Shown piece after piece: positions 1 through 8,904 of a DNA stretch of 64,000 nt. The notes below the pieces were generated by a model. It saw only the letters and a program-made list of their open reading frames with translations, searched no databases and was not told the origin of the DNA. The translations under genes and the position numbers were made by a program. Position 1 is the first letter of the stretch. Each line of letters begins with the position of its first letter. Source of the stretch: Lentisphaerales bacterium (lineage in GTDB: Bacteria; Verrucomicrobiota; Lentisphaeria; Lentisphaerales; Lentisphaeraceae); contig JAKVBD010000013.1 in the NCBI GenBank assembly GCA_022446985.1, positions 1-64,000 of the forward strand. The letters run 5' to 3'.

Positions 1-894
1 AATTTTCAGAAGTCCTTCTGCACCATCTTTCCCCATCCCCGTAAGTATGACTCCAACGGCATTTTTACCGGCATATTCGGCCACAGAATTAAACAACACA
101 TCAACTGAAGGAACGTGCCCATTTACTCTTGGTCCTTCTTTTATTTGGACTTTATAAAAACCACCAATTCGCTTAATACTCATATGAGCTTCTCCACCAG
201 GAGCAACCAATACTTTACCAGGAGCAACCTGATCCCCATGGACTGCTTCTTTGACATGCATCGCACATTCATTATTCAATCTATTAGCAAACATACCCGT
301 AAATTTTGGCGGCATGTGTTGAACAATAACGATCCCTGGACTGCTCGTCGGCATTCGAACTAAAAGGTCTTTCAAAGCTTGAGTTCCGCCTGTTGAAGCA
401 CCGATGGCAATAACTTTATCAGTAGTAACACTTAACGCATTTGAAGCAATTTGGTGTTTATTAGACTGACGTAATTGTCGACCTTTCCAGTCGGATACAT
501 CGACATTGGCAGCCGCCTTTACTTTGAAAATTAAGCTACTGATCATTTTTTCCAGGCTGCGACGCACATCCGCTTCTGGTTTTGTAACAATATCAACCGC
601 CCCAAATTCTAAAGCATCTATGGCAATCTGACTGTCACGCTTACTTAAAGAACTCACGATAATCGTTGGAACGGGAAAATTAGGCATTAAGCGTCTTATA
701 AATTCAAGCCCATCCATTCCTGGCATTTCTACATCCAGGGTTATAACATCCGGCTTCTGAGCGATAATTACATCTCTCGCAATAAAGGGATCAGGAGCTA
801 CTCCCACGACCTGGATATCCGGATCCCTCATCAAGCCTTGTTGTAAAATAGCCCTGACTAAAGCAGAATCATCGACTATCACAACCCTTATCAT
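1..894 (-). CDS. cheB: Chemotaxis response regulator / protein-glutamate methylesterase CheB (C-terminus cut by window edge)
   Basis: CheB removes methyl groups from (and deamidates) receptor glutamates when phosphorylated by CheA. Reading the minus strand from the ATG at 892-894 gives 298 uninterrupted residues running off the window start. A receiver domain (about 1-120) has the acidic pair DD at 8-9, the phosphoacceptor Asp54 in TLDVEMPGMDG and Lys105. The esterase domain (from about 158) has Ser167 in GASTGG, His193 in VQHMPPKFTG and Asp290 in GMGKDGAEG, so the whole catalytic triad is inside the window and only the last few dozen residues are missing. The start overlaps the cheR stop by one base (TAATG), so translation is probably coupled. 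It is the last visible gene of the minus-strand chemosensory operon. Confidence 0.96.
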   Translation of the reverse strand, partial: MIRVVIVDDSALVRAILQQGLMRDPDIQVVGVAPDPFIARDVIIAQKPDVITLDVEMPGMDGLEFIRRLMPNFPVPTIIVSSLSKRDSQIAIDALEFGAVDIVTKPEADVRRSLEKMISSLIFKVKAAANVDVSDWKGRQLRQSNKHQIASNALSVTTDKVIAIGASTGGTQALKDLLVRMPTSSPGIVIVQHMPPKFTGMFANRLNNECAMHVKEAVHGDQVAPGKVLVAPGGEAHMSIKRIGGFYKVQIKEGPRVNGHVPSVDVLFNSVAEYAGKNAVGVILTGMGKDGAEGLLKI

Positions 895-1709
895 TAAACC
901 TTCCTATAAACTGCAGGCATCACAAACTTGTAAGGACAATTTTGCCTTGGTATTGTTTCTGAATGTCCGATAAACAAATAGCCCCCTGGCATCGTATAAT
1001 CATACATTCGTTTAATCAGGTCATCTTTTGTCGACTGATCAAAGTAAATCATTACGTTCCGGCAAAAAATAATATGGAAAGGCTTTTTGAACCTAAATGG
1101 CTTAACCAGATTAAGTTTTCGGAAAAGCACCTCTGATTTCACTTCTGGCTTAACCATAAATTGGTCACCGACTTTGTTAAAATAATTGTTTTTAAGAGCA
1201 AACGGCAATTTCCCGACTTCATCTTTCGGATAAATTCCAGTATTGGCCTTAGACAAAGCCCTTTCTGAAATATCTGTCGCAAGTAAGCCCGCTTTCCAGT
1301 TCTTATACTGACTACCAAAAAACTCCTGTTGGAGCATCGCTAAAGTGTATGGTTCTTCGCCAGTTGAACTGGCTGCACACCACACTCTTAAATCATTATC
1401 CTTAATCGTCTTGGTTACTTCAGTTAAAGCTGTATTTAAATAATAATCAAAATGGCCAGACTCTCTATTAAAAAAAGTATGATTAGTACTTATACAATTT
1501 GCCAACTTCTGCAACTCTAAGCCAGTTTGATCCTCAACTAATTTTTTGTAGTATTGCGTAAATGACGAAAGGCCACCTTGCCGTAAAATTTTATTTAAAC
1601 GATTTACGACAAGACTGCGCTTACTGTCATTTAAAGTGATTCCAAAAGAGTCATACACCAAAGTTGCAATCTTCTTGAACACCGTATCTGTCAGATTAAT
1701 TGGTGTCAT
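894..1709 (-). CDS. cheR: Chemotaxis protein methyltransferase CheR
   Basis: S-adenosylmethionine-dependent methyltransferase that methylates glutamates on the chemoreceptor. The 271-residue length is normal for CheR. The N-terminal all-alpha domain is followed by the SAM-binding domain with the characteristic motif CAASSTGEEPYTLAM near residue 110, then LLATDIS and the typical IIFCRNVMIYFD segment near residue 215 and a C-terminal GGYLFIGHSE. No TPR extension is present. It lies 6 bases after cheW and overlaps cheB by one base, in the order MCP-cheW-cheR-cheB, so its natural substrate is probably the globin-PAS receptor two genes upstream. Confidence 0.97.
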   Translation of the reverse strand: MTPINLTDTVFKKIATLVYDSFGITLNDSKRSLVVNRLNKILRQGGLSSFTQYYKKLVEDQTGLELQKLANCISTNHTFFNRESGHFDYYLNTALTEVTKTIKDNDLRVWCAASSTGEEPYTLAMLQQEFFGSQYKNWKAGLLATDISERALSKANTGIYPKDEVGKLPFALKNNYFNKVGDQFMVKPEVKSEVLFRKLNLVKPFRFKKPFHIIFCRNVMIYFDQSTKDDLIKRMYDYTMPGGYLFIGHSETIPRQNCPYKFVMPAVYRKV

Positions 1710-1715
1710 AGTCCC

Positions 1716-2231
1716 TTAGGAGTCTACACCTTCAGATTCAGCGGCCACTAAATTTTCCAGTATTTCTTCATCTCTAAAAAGTAAAGAATTGACATCTATG
1801 ACCATCTTTATCTTTTCATCAATTTTCCCCATACCGCTTATAAAGTTATTCCCCTCAATTTGACTATAATGAGGCGAACTCTCAACATTTGCTTCTGGTA
1901 TATCTAATACTTCTGAAACCGTATCAACAACTAAACCGACAGTGTTTTCTTTGTGGTTAACAACGATCACACAGGTTCTTTCATCGTACTCCCGTGGTTC
2001 CATCTTAAAGCGGAGTCTTATATCCATCACAGGTATAACTTTGCCGCGAAGATTGATCACTCCTTTAATATAATCGGGAGTTTGAGGTACTTCTGTAAAC
2101 TTTAACATACCAATAATTTCAGTAACATAACTTATAGCTATAGCGTAATCTTCATTGCCTATATGAAATGTCAGGTACTTGTCTTTTTGAGTGTCCTGAT
2201 CATCATAAATTTCATCAATTTCTTCAGACAT
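1716..2231 (-). CDS. cheW: CheW coupling protein (copy 1)
   Basis: CheW links receptors to the CheA kinase in the chemosensory array. A single CheW/SH3-like domain fills the protein: YLTFHIGNEDYAIAISYV, then the hallmark VPQTPDYIKGVINLRGKVIP and TVGLVVDTVSEVLDIP. At 171 residues it is typical. It is strongly similar over its whole length to the second CheW at 5551-6063, which points to a duplication; the two copies flank the MCP gene. The short acidic N-terminus (SEEIDEIYDDQDTQKD) and the C-terminal tail are shared features. The two copies could serve the two CheA proteins encoded nearby, but nothing in the sequence assigns them. Confidence 0.97.
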   Translation of the reverse strand: MSEEIDEIYDDQDTQKDKYLTFHIGNEDYAIAISYVTEIIGMLKFTEVPQTPDYIKGVINLRGKVIPVMDIRLRFKMEPREYDERTCVIVVNHKENTVGLVVDTVSEVLDIPEANVESSPHYSQIEGNNFISGMGKIDEKIKMVIDVNSLLFRDEEILENLVAAESEGVDS

Positions 2232-2295
2232 TCATTTGCTCCAATTAGTAATTTCCCCTAAATAATCAGTGAGGGCCGAAGCCCTCATTAATTGC

Positions 2296-5200
2296 CTAGT
2301 AACGACCTGTATCCATTCCAAAGTCATCCAGAGGAATTATGTCATTCGGCTTAGAGCTTATACTTGAAGCAGAGGCTTTTGGCCTTGGTAATCCACTCGC
2401 GGGCAAACTTGCTCCGGCACCATTTCCAGCAATCAAACTCTTAATTGCATTGAGAACATCTGGAGGAAGATTATCCAGACTGCTCAGATCTCCACCACCA
2501 TTGATAGATTTCAGATTAAACTGCTTCAAGATCTCTGTCAGCTGATTAGCCTGTTCTGACAGTTCCAGTGCAGCGGCTGCACTTTCCTCTGCATTGGCGG
2601 TATTTTGCTGAGTTACCTGGTCGAGCTGTACTAAACCTTGATTTACTTGATTAATACCAAGAGCCTGTTCATTACTGGCTGCCGCTATTTCTCCAATAAG
2701 ATCGGTTACTTTGCCTATGCCGCCAACAATCTCTTGTAGTGACTCTGAGGTACTGTTTGCCACTTCTGTACCAGCATCCACTTTATTAATAGAGCCCTCA
2801 ATCAGCTCAGTCGTCTCTTTAGCCGCATTTGCACTTCTGGCAGCTAGGTTTCTCACCTCTTCTGCGACCACTGCAAACCCTTTACCATGAACCCCGGCTC
2901 TTGCTGCTTCAACGGCGGCATTGAGAGCTAAGAGATTAGTCTGGAATGCTATTTCATCAATTACTTTGATAATCTTCGATATTTTCTGTGCTGAATCGTC
3001 AATTTCACTCATCGCGTTCAACATATTATTCATCATCTGATTACCTTTTTCTGCCCCGGTCTGTGCTGACTGTGCAAGCTGATTTGCCTGATTCGCATTT
3101 TCTGCATTTTGCTTAGTCTGACTGGACATCTCATTCATTGAAGCCGTTATCTGTTCAAGTGAAGCTGCCTGCTCTGTTGCACCTTGAGAGATCGATTGAG
3201 AAGAGTCACTTACCTGACCGGATCCCTGAGCCATCTGCTCAGATGAACCTTTCACAGAGTGCATAATCTCATTCAGATTATCAAGTGTATTATTCAATGC
3301 CAACTTTAAGGCTTCATGATCACCTTGGTAATCCCCTATTACATAGGCTGTAAGGTCTCCTTCTGCCACACTCTCCAAGCGGTTCTTTAATTCATCAATT
3401 GGAGCGACTATCGCATCTACAATGTCATTCACACCTTGAAGCATCGGTTTATAAACATCACTCATAGATGCTACATCTCCGCGCTTACCAAGGTCTCCTG
3501 TTTTAGCTGCATCAATTACTTTAGAAACCTCGTTTCTATAGCTGGCTCGATCATTATTATCAATCCATTCAACTGCCACACCAACAAAATCTCCAGAATC
3601 ATCTTTAAGAGCCATGGCATTCAAACCAAACTCCAGTCCAACAAGCTCCAGTTCTGTTTTATAAGGGAAGTTATTTGGGTCACTTATTAAAGCCGCCTGA
3701 TGAGCAGGGTTCGCATGGAAATCATCAATACAAGTGCCAACCATACTTCTTACGCTGAAATTAGGAAGAACTGTCTGCAGTTTCTTTTCATAACCGGATA
3801 ACATCTCAACTACTGCCGGATTAGCATAAGTAATAACTCTGTCGTTGTTACAAATCATCAGGTTAGTTTCAACATTTTCTACCATTGACTGTAAACTTGC
3901 AGACTGTGCAGCTGCCGCTCGGGCATTTGTTGCATCCGACCACTCAAGTGAGCAACCGGTGTAATTTCCGTCTGCATCTCTTAACGCTGCAATATTCAAT
4001 TCAAAAGTCAGATCTCCAACTTTAATATCCGCCGAGTGAGGTAAATTATTCGGATCACTCAGAATCTGCCGTTGATAAGCGGGATTCTTGTGAAAATTAT
4101 CGATGTTTGTACCAATCAGGTTTTCAAGGTTAAAACCAGGAAATGCTGTCTGGAAAGTCGCTAGATTAGCCTTAACCATGTTAACCGTTGCCGGGTTGGC
4201 ATAGGTAATATTCAAATCTGTATCACAAGTCATGGTGGCTGTCGCGGAACCCTCAATACTTGAATTAAGAATAGAGGCACGCTCAGCAGAAGCTCTTGCT
4301 TCTGTTACATCGGCCCATTCAAGAGAACACCCCATATACTTTCCGTCACTATCTCTCAATGCACAGATATTGAGAGCAAATACAAGATTACCAACCTGAA
4401 TATCTGCATTATAAGGTAAGTTATTCGGATCACTTAAAATTTGACGCTGATAAGAAGGGTTCTTGTGGAAAGTATCAATGCTCGTACCGATCAAGTTATC
4501 AAGATTAAAACCAGGAAATGCTGTCTGAAAGGTAGCTAGATTAGCTTTAACCATGTTAACCGTTGCTGGATTAGCACTGGTGATGTTCAGGTCGACATCA
4601 CAAGTCATCATTGCTGTCGCAGAGCCAATAACTGCAGAACTTAAAGTTTCGGCTTTACGCATAGCAGTGATATCTGAAGCAAACTTAACGACTTTCATGA
4701 CTTTACCATTGTCATCTAAGATTGGATTGTAGGAGGCTTGAATCCAAATCTCCTTACCTCCTTTACCAAATCGCTTATATTGACCACTGTCAAATTCACC
4801 GCGACTCAACTTCTCCCAAAATGCTTTATACTCATAGCTAGCAGCATATTCTGGTTCAGCAAACATACTATGGTGCTTACCCTGTATTTCACTTAGTGTA
4901 TAACCCAGTGCGTTTAAGAAGTTATCGTTTGCAGTAATTATGGTACCATCTGGATTAAACTCAATCACTGCCTGAGTTTTGCGTATGGCATCTACCAATC
5001 CCTGCAAATTCTGTAGTTCTTCTGACATCTCTTTTTCTCCTTCCTCAGTATCCTTTAAATTTTTCTTCTGATCACTCTTACTATTTGATTTTAACCCATA
5101 TATAGGAGGGGCGCTGTTGGATATTGCATCACTCTCTGTGGTATCGTCTTCATAGCCTGAAAGCATAACTTCTGCAATTACATTAAGAGCCGTATCCCAG

Positions 5201-5550
5201 GCTCGGCTCATAGCATTTGTCCAATCATCTCCTCCTATTACTTGCATGACATCTATTAAAGTTTCTGCAACGGGTGGGTATAAATCTGCGGTCGCTCCGT
5301 ACTGCTTATGCCGCTTACCCATTTCCTTTAACGCTTCAACTAAATCGTCAGGTTTCCCTAACGTCGCCATCACCAATCGCAATGCTGATTCTAATTTAGT
5401 TTTTTGTTGTTCGACCTCTACGCCTTTAAATAAAGACTTTTCGTCAGAGTAGCGATTAAAAAGTTCACTGGTTACTTCTTCCAGTTTGCCTTCCACCAAG
5501 TTGTATCCAGCCGTTAAATCCTTTATATCTACATCATCCAAAGAAGCCAT
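2296..5550 (-). CDS. Soluble globin-PAS-MCP chemoreceptor
   Basis: Methyl-accepting chemotaxis protein of 1084 residues with no membrane segment, so it is a cytoplasmic receptor. Residues about 15-135 resemble a bacterial single-domain globin: [22 protein letters not shown] contains the likely proximal haem ligand His81, followed by a Y-P-P-V-A helix and the terminal [14 protein letters not shown] helix. A PAS domain follows (about 190-300), then three tandem PAS-like repeats of about 115 residues (each with a T/A-NPA-V-M core and a SDPNN-P motif), a HAMP-like linker (about 670-760) and the MCP signalling domain with the conserved hairpin tip [21 protein letters not shown]. The C-terminal tail is low-complexity. 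Its ATG directly follows the upstream cheW stop (TAAATG). The haem domain suggests O2 or another gas as the signal; this is inference. Confidence 0.93.
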   Translation of the reverse strand: MASLDDVDIKDLTAGYNLVEGKLEEVTSELFNRYSDEKSLFKGVEVEQQKTKLESALRLVMATLGKPDDLVEALKEMGKRHKQYGATADLYPPVAETLIDVMQVIGGDDWTNAMSRAWDTALNVIAEVMLSGYEDDTTESDAISNSAPPIYGLKSNSKSDQKKNLKDTEEGEKEMSEELQNLQGLVDAIRKTQAVIEFNPDGTIITANDNFLNALGYTLSEIQGKHHSMFAEPEYAASYEYKAFWEKLSRGEFDSGQYKRFGKGGKEIWIQASYNPILDDNGKVMKVVKFASDITAMRKAETLSSAVIGSATAMMTCDVDLNITSANPATVNMVKANLATFQTAFPGFNLDNLIGTSIDTFHKNPSYQRQILSDPNNLPYNADIQVGNLVFALNICALRDSDGKYMGCSLEWADVTEARASAERASILNSSIEGSATATMTCDTDLNITYANPATVNMVKANLATFQTAFPGFNLENLIGTNIDNFHKNPAYQRQILSDPNNLPHSADIKVGDLTFELNIAALRDADGNYTGCSLEWSDATNARAAAAQSASLQSMVENVETNLMICNNDRVITYANPAVVEMLSGYEKKLQTVLPNFSVRSMVGTCIDDFHANPAHQAALISDPNNFPYKTELELVGLEFGLNAMALKDDSGDFVGVAVEWIDNNDRASYRNEVSKVIDAAKTGDLGKRGDVASMSDVYKPMLQGVNDIVDAIVAPIDELKNRLESVAEGDLTAYVIGDYQGDHEALKLALNNTLDNLNEIMHSVKGSSEQMAQGSGQVSDSSQSISQGATEQAASLEQITASMNEMSSQTKQNAENANQANQLAQSAQTGAEKGNQMMNNMLNAMSEIDDSAQKISKIIKVIDEIAFQTNLLALNAAVEAARAGVHGKGFAVVAEEVRNLAARSANAAKETTELIEGSINKVDAGTEVANSTSESLQEIVGGIGKVTDLIGEIAAASNEQALGINQVNQGLVQLDQVTQQNTANAEESAAAALELSEQANQLTEILKQFNLKSINGGGDLSSLDNLPPDVLNAIKSLIAGNGAGASLPASGLPRPKASASSISSKPNDIIPLDDFGMDTGRY

Positions 5551-6063
5551 TTAGTCATCCTCCTCAGAAGTATTTAATGCTTGGAGCTGTTCACTGTCTT
5601 GAAACAACAACGAATTAACATCGATCATCATTTTTATCTGATCATAAACTTTCCCCATGCCAAATATAAAGCTGCTGCCATTAGCATGATTAAATTGGGA
5701 GGAGGCCTCAATATTTTCTTCAGGGATATCCAGAACTTCAGAGACGGTATCTACCACCAGTCCAACGGTAGATTGTTTCAGATGAACAACAATAACGCAA
5801 GTTCTTTCGTCATAAGATCTGGGCTCCATTTCAAAACGTAAACGAATGTCCATAACAGGAATAACTTTTCCTCTTAAGTTGATCACACCTTTTATGTATT
5901 CTGGAGTCTGAGGGACTTCTGTTATAGCCATCATACCAATGATTTCTGTAACATTTTTTATGGCTATTGCATAATCTTCTGAGCCTATGTGAAATGTCAG
6001 ATACTTGTCCTTTTGTGTATCTTGATTTTCTTCAAGGGCTTCTAATTCCTCGCTAGTAGTCAT
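5551..6063 (-). CDS. cheW: CheW coupling protein (copy 2)
   Basis: Second CheW-domain protein, 170 residues, close paralogue of the product at 1716-2231. It has the same landmarks: QKDKYLTFHIGSEDYAIAI, VPQTPEYIKGVINLRGKVIP, DIRLRFEMEPRSYDERTCVI and TVGLVVDTVSEVLDIPEENI. It sits between cheA (13 bases upstream) and the MCP gene, whose start codon abuts this stop codon. That coupling suggests it is made in fixed ratio with the receptor and is the main adaptor of this array. Confidence 0.97.
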   Translation of the reverse strand: MTTSEELEALEENQDTQKDKYLTFHIGSEDYAIAIKNVTEIIGMMAITEVPQTPEYIKGVINLRGKVIPVMDIRLRFEMEPRSYDERTCVIVVHLKQSTVGLVVDTVSEVLDIPEENIEASSQFNHANGSSFIFGMGKVYDQIKMMIDVNSLLFQDSEQLQALNTSEEDD

Positions 6064-6076
6064 CTCAATCCCTTAT

Positions 6077-8665
6077 TTAACCTGCTTCAAAGAGTTTTAA
6101 GTTTGAAGGCAGGCACTTTAAAATTGATTCCGGGTCAAGAATCAATGCTACCTCACCATTTCCCAGGATGTTGCACCCTGAAATTCCTTTAACGCTGCCC
6201 ATATAACCTGAAAGGCTTTTGATAACTGTCTGAACCTGGTGCAAGATAGAATCCACAAATAAGCAGATAGCACCATCCATAAGATCAAGAACTATGAGTA
6301 TACCTTGTGTCAAATCGTCGTGATCAGGCCGCAAATCATGCAGTTCGTATAGCCTAAAAACAGGCAATATATTTTCTCGAATCTTAACAAACTCCTGTCC
6401 GTCAGGCCTGACTGTAATCATCGAAGAACTTGGTCTCAAAGATTCGCGAATAGCTGTAATTGGAATCGTGTATTTTGTTGAACCGACTTTTACCAGCATG
6501 CCTTCTATTGTGGCTAAAGTCAGAGGAATATGAATAATAAATTTACAACCTTTACCCGGACTGTTTTTGATTTCGATACGACCTTTGACTTTCTCGATAT
6601 TTTTCTTAACAACATCCATACCCACACCACGGCCAGAAAGGTCAGTCACCTCAGCTGCAGTTGAAAAGCCAGGCTCAAAAATCAACTGACAAATTTCTTG
6701 TTCTGTCAGAGAATCATCATTCTCTCCCAGCAGACCATTAGCTCTGGATTTCTCGAGTATCTTATCTTTATTTAAGCCGCGGCCGTCATCCTGAATGATG
6801 ATCAAAACTTCACTGGCTCTCTGCTCTGCTGCCAATATGATATTCCCCTGCTCAGGCTTACCTGATGCCTGTCTTTCTTCTGGAGGTTCAATTCCGTGAT
6901 CTGCAGAATTTCGAATCATATGTACTAAGGGATCCGCAATCATATCTACGACTACTTTATCAACTTCAGTCTCCTCTCCTCTTAAATGAAGTTTAATTGG
7001 TTTGCCTATTTTAAGAGAAACATCATGAACTAATCGCAACATTTTCTTAAAGACACCAGATACAGGCACCATGCGAACAGCCATAGCAATATCTTGTAAT
7101 TCATTGGTAATGAGGTGTAATCTATGAGCTGCTCTTTCAAAGCCAACTAATTGAAGACCTTCAAGATCAGGATGTTTGGTCACCATAGATTCTGCGATAA
7201 TCAACTCACCAACAAGATCAATCAAAGTATCTAATTTGGTTAAATCTACGCGTATATCTCGCATAACTTTAGAAGACTTAGTGACTGGCTTTGTACCCGG
7301 TTCACTGACTTTCGTTGTCTGAATCTTTTTGCGCATGCCATGGCTAATAGCATTTTGAATTAACTGAAGAAGTTCATCCTTACTAACCGGTTTATCTGCA
7401 AAGCCATAAACCTCAAGCTTCATCAATTCCTTTAAGAGATCGCGATCTTTGTCACCGGAAAGAGTAATGACCGGCATAGAATTATATTTTGAATTAACTT
7501 CTGCAATGAAATCAGTACCCGACATACCCGGTAGATTAATATCAGTCAAAATAACATCTACATCCGCACTTATATTGCGTAGTACATCTAAGGCTGACTC
7601 TGCCGTTTCACAGGCGATACAATGAAAGTCAGCCTTCTCTAAAATCTTCTTTACTAACATCCGTGAAGTACTGTCGTCTTCAACAAACAGGACAACTTTC
7701 TCTCCCGGAGCCAGAACTTTACTGGATTTCACAGCTGGAGCAGATTGAACCTGCTGAAGATCTTCGCGAGGCTTTAAACTCTCAAGCAGATTCAAAAGAA
7801 CTTCACAATTTTCAAGAGCCCCCTTACCTCCTTTCAGAAGATCAAAAAGCCCCATCTTCAGTTGGTCGACACTATTTAAAATGGTATTTATGACTTCTTC
7901 ACTACTGGGGACCTGCTTTACCCGAATGCCTTCAACGATACTTTCAAGGCAGTGAGTCACTTCCTGCATTTCTGCAAATGACATGAAACCACAATTACCT
8001 TTAAAAGTGTGAAATTGACGGATAATCGACTCTAGACTTTCGTCCTTGTCTTCGACTCTGGATATCGCCAATAATTCACCTTCTGCTTCATCAAGTAAAT
8101 CGAGGCCTTCCTGAACAAACTTTTCAATAATTTCAGGGGAAAGCATGTCAAAATCCAGAGAAAATTCATCTCCGGTCAAGTCATCTTCTATCTCAACTTT
8201 TACCGGTACATCTTCAAACTGTAGTAACGCAGCAGCTGATCCCGGGTTGTTTATGGAACTTATTGTGGCGCGAAGTAATTCGAGTATCCCACTTACATCG
8301 TATACATTTTCATCGCTGTACTGCTCCTCTACTCCATCTAGAAGAGTAGACATTATATCACAACACTGTAGTAAAGTTTCAAAGTATTCTTTCTTAAGCT
8401 CTGCTTTACCACTGCGACAAAGATCGAGTAAAGTCTCAGCTTCGTGATTAACGCTGACGATCACATTTAAATTCAAAAAGCCGGCACTGCCTTTCATCGT
8501 ATGAAATAATCTAAAAATGCCGTTGAGTGTTTCAACATTCACTTCCTGATTCTCATCAAGGCACTCTATTACTTCAATAAATAGCGGGTCTATCATCTCA
8601 AGAGCATCCCTTGACTCCATAACAAAGCCATCGATCAAATCTGAGTTGTTATCTTCAAAACCCAT
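6077..8665 (-). CDS. cheA: Chemotaxis histidine kinase CheA with two HPt domains and an internal receiver
   Basis: Phosphorelay kinase of the chemosensory array. The ATG at 8663-8665 is chosen because it begins MGFEDNNSDLIDGFVMES, just before the first HPt; a longer open frame up to 8842 adds about 59 residues without family character. Domains in order (862 residues): HPt1 with His55 in FHTMKGSAGF; HPt2 with His219 in FHTFKGNCGF; a receiver domain (about 323-440) with Asp375 in LTDINLPGMSG and Lys425; the dimerisation helix (about 466-530); the ATPase with NSADHGIEPPEER, DDGRGL and DLSGRGVGMDVVKKN; and a C-terminal CheW-like domain. An internal receiver between HPt and dimerisation domains is unusual for CheA, where receivers are normally C-terminal. 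Confidence 0.94.
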   Translation of the reverse strand: MGFEDNNSDLIDGFVMESRDALEMIDPLFIEVIECLDENQEVNVETLNGIFRLFHTMKGSAGFLNLNVIVSVNHEAETLLDLCRSGKAELKKEYFETLLQCCDIMSTLLDGVEEQYSDENVYDVSGILELLRATISSINNPGSAAALLQFEDVPVKVEIEDDLTGDEFSLDFDMLSPEIIEKFVQEGLDLLDEAEGELLAISRVEDKDESLESIIRQFHTFKGNCGFMSFAEMQEVTHCLESIVEGIRVKQVPSSEEVINTILNSVDQLKMGLFDLLKGGKGALENCEVLLNLLESLKPREDLQQVQSAPAVKSSKVLAPGEKVVLFVEDDSTSRMLVKKILEKADFHCIACETAESALDVLRNISADVDVILTDINLPGMSGTDFIAEVNSKYNSMPVITLSGDKDRDLLKELMKLEVYGFADKPVSKDELLQLIQNAISHGMRKKIQTTKVSEPGTKPVTKSSKVMRDIRVDLTKLDTLIDLVGELIIAESMVTKHPDLEGLQLVGFERAAHRLHLITNELQDIAMAVRMVPVSGVFKKMLRLVHDVSLKIGKPIKLHLRGEETEVDKVVVDMIADPLVHMIRNSADHGIEPPEERQASGKPEQGNIILAAEQRASEVLIIIQDDGRGLNKDKILEKSRANGLLGENDDSLTEQEICQLIFEPGFSTAAEVTDLSGRGVGMDVVKKNIEKVKGRIEIKNSPGKGCKFIIHIPLTLATIEGMLVKVGSTKYTIPITAIRESLRPSSSMITVRPDGQEFVKIRENILPVFRLYELHDLRPDHDDLTQGILIVLDLMDGAICLFVDSILHQVQTVIKSLSGYMGSVKGISGCNILGNGEVALILDPESILKCLPSNLKLFEAG

Positions 8666-8904
8666 ATATATACCCAAAACAAAATTATTAACGCTCGCAA
8701 AATATGTATTGAAGCTGTTACGCAATGAGTATGCCACAATTAACAACAACCTATACATCGTCTTAAATTGAATAATATTCATGCGGAATTTTCTTAAATA
8801 TTGTCGCCAAAGACAGCATAAACGAAGAATTCTAAAACACATAAATAAGTGGCATTTTAAATGCGCTGTTTTGAAAGCTCACATTTTTACAATTGGAGGG
8901 CTAT
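8666..8904. promoter_or_regulatory. Divergent control region between the two cheA genes
   Basis: This 239-base gap separates the minus-strand chemosensory operon from the plus-strand cheA2-cheD operon, so both promoters must lie here or within the gene ends. A 13-base inverted repeat, GCATTT-T-AAATGC, occurs at 8852-8864, and a strong Shine-Dalgarno GGAGGG at 8895-8900 serves the plus-strand gene. No convincing -35/-10 pair could be assigned by eye. Confidence 0.4.

Noticed and set aside
8666-8842. Longer N-terminus for cheA starting at 8842
   Set aside because: The extra 59 residues have no HPt or family similarity and lie in the divergent promoter region; the ATG at 8665 fits the domain start.
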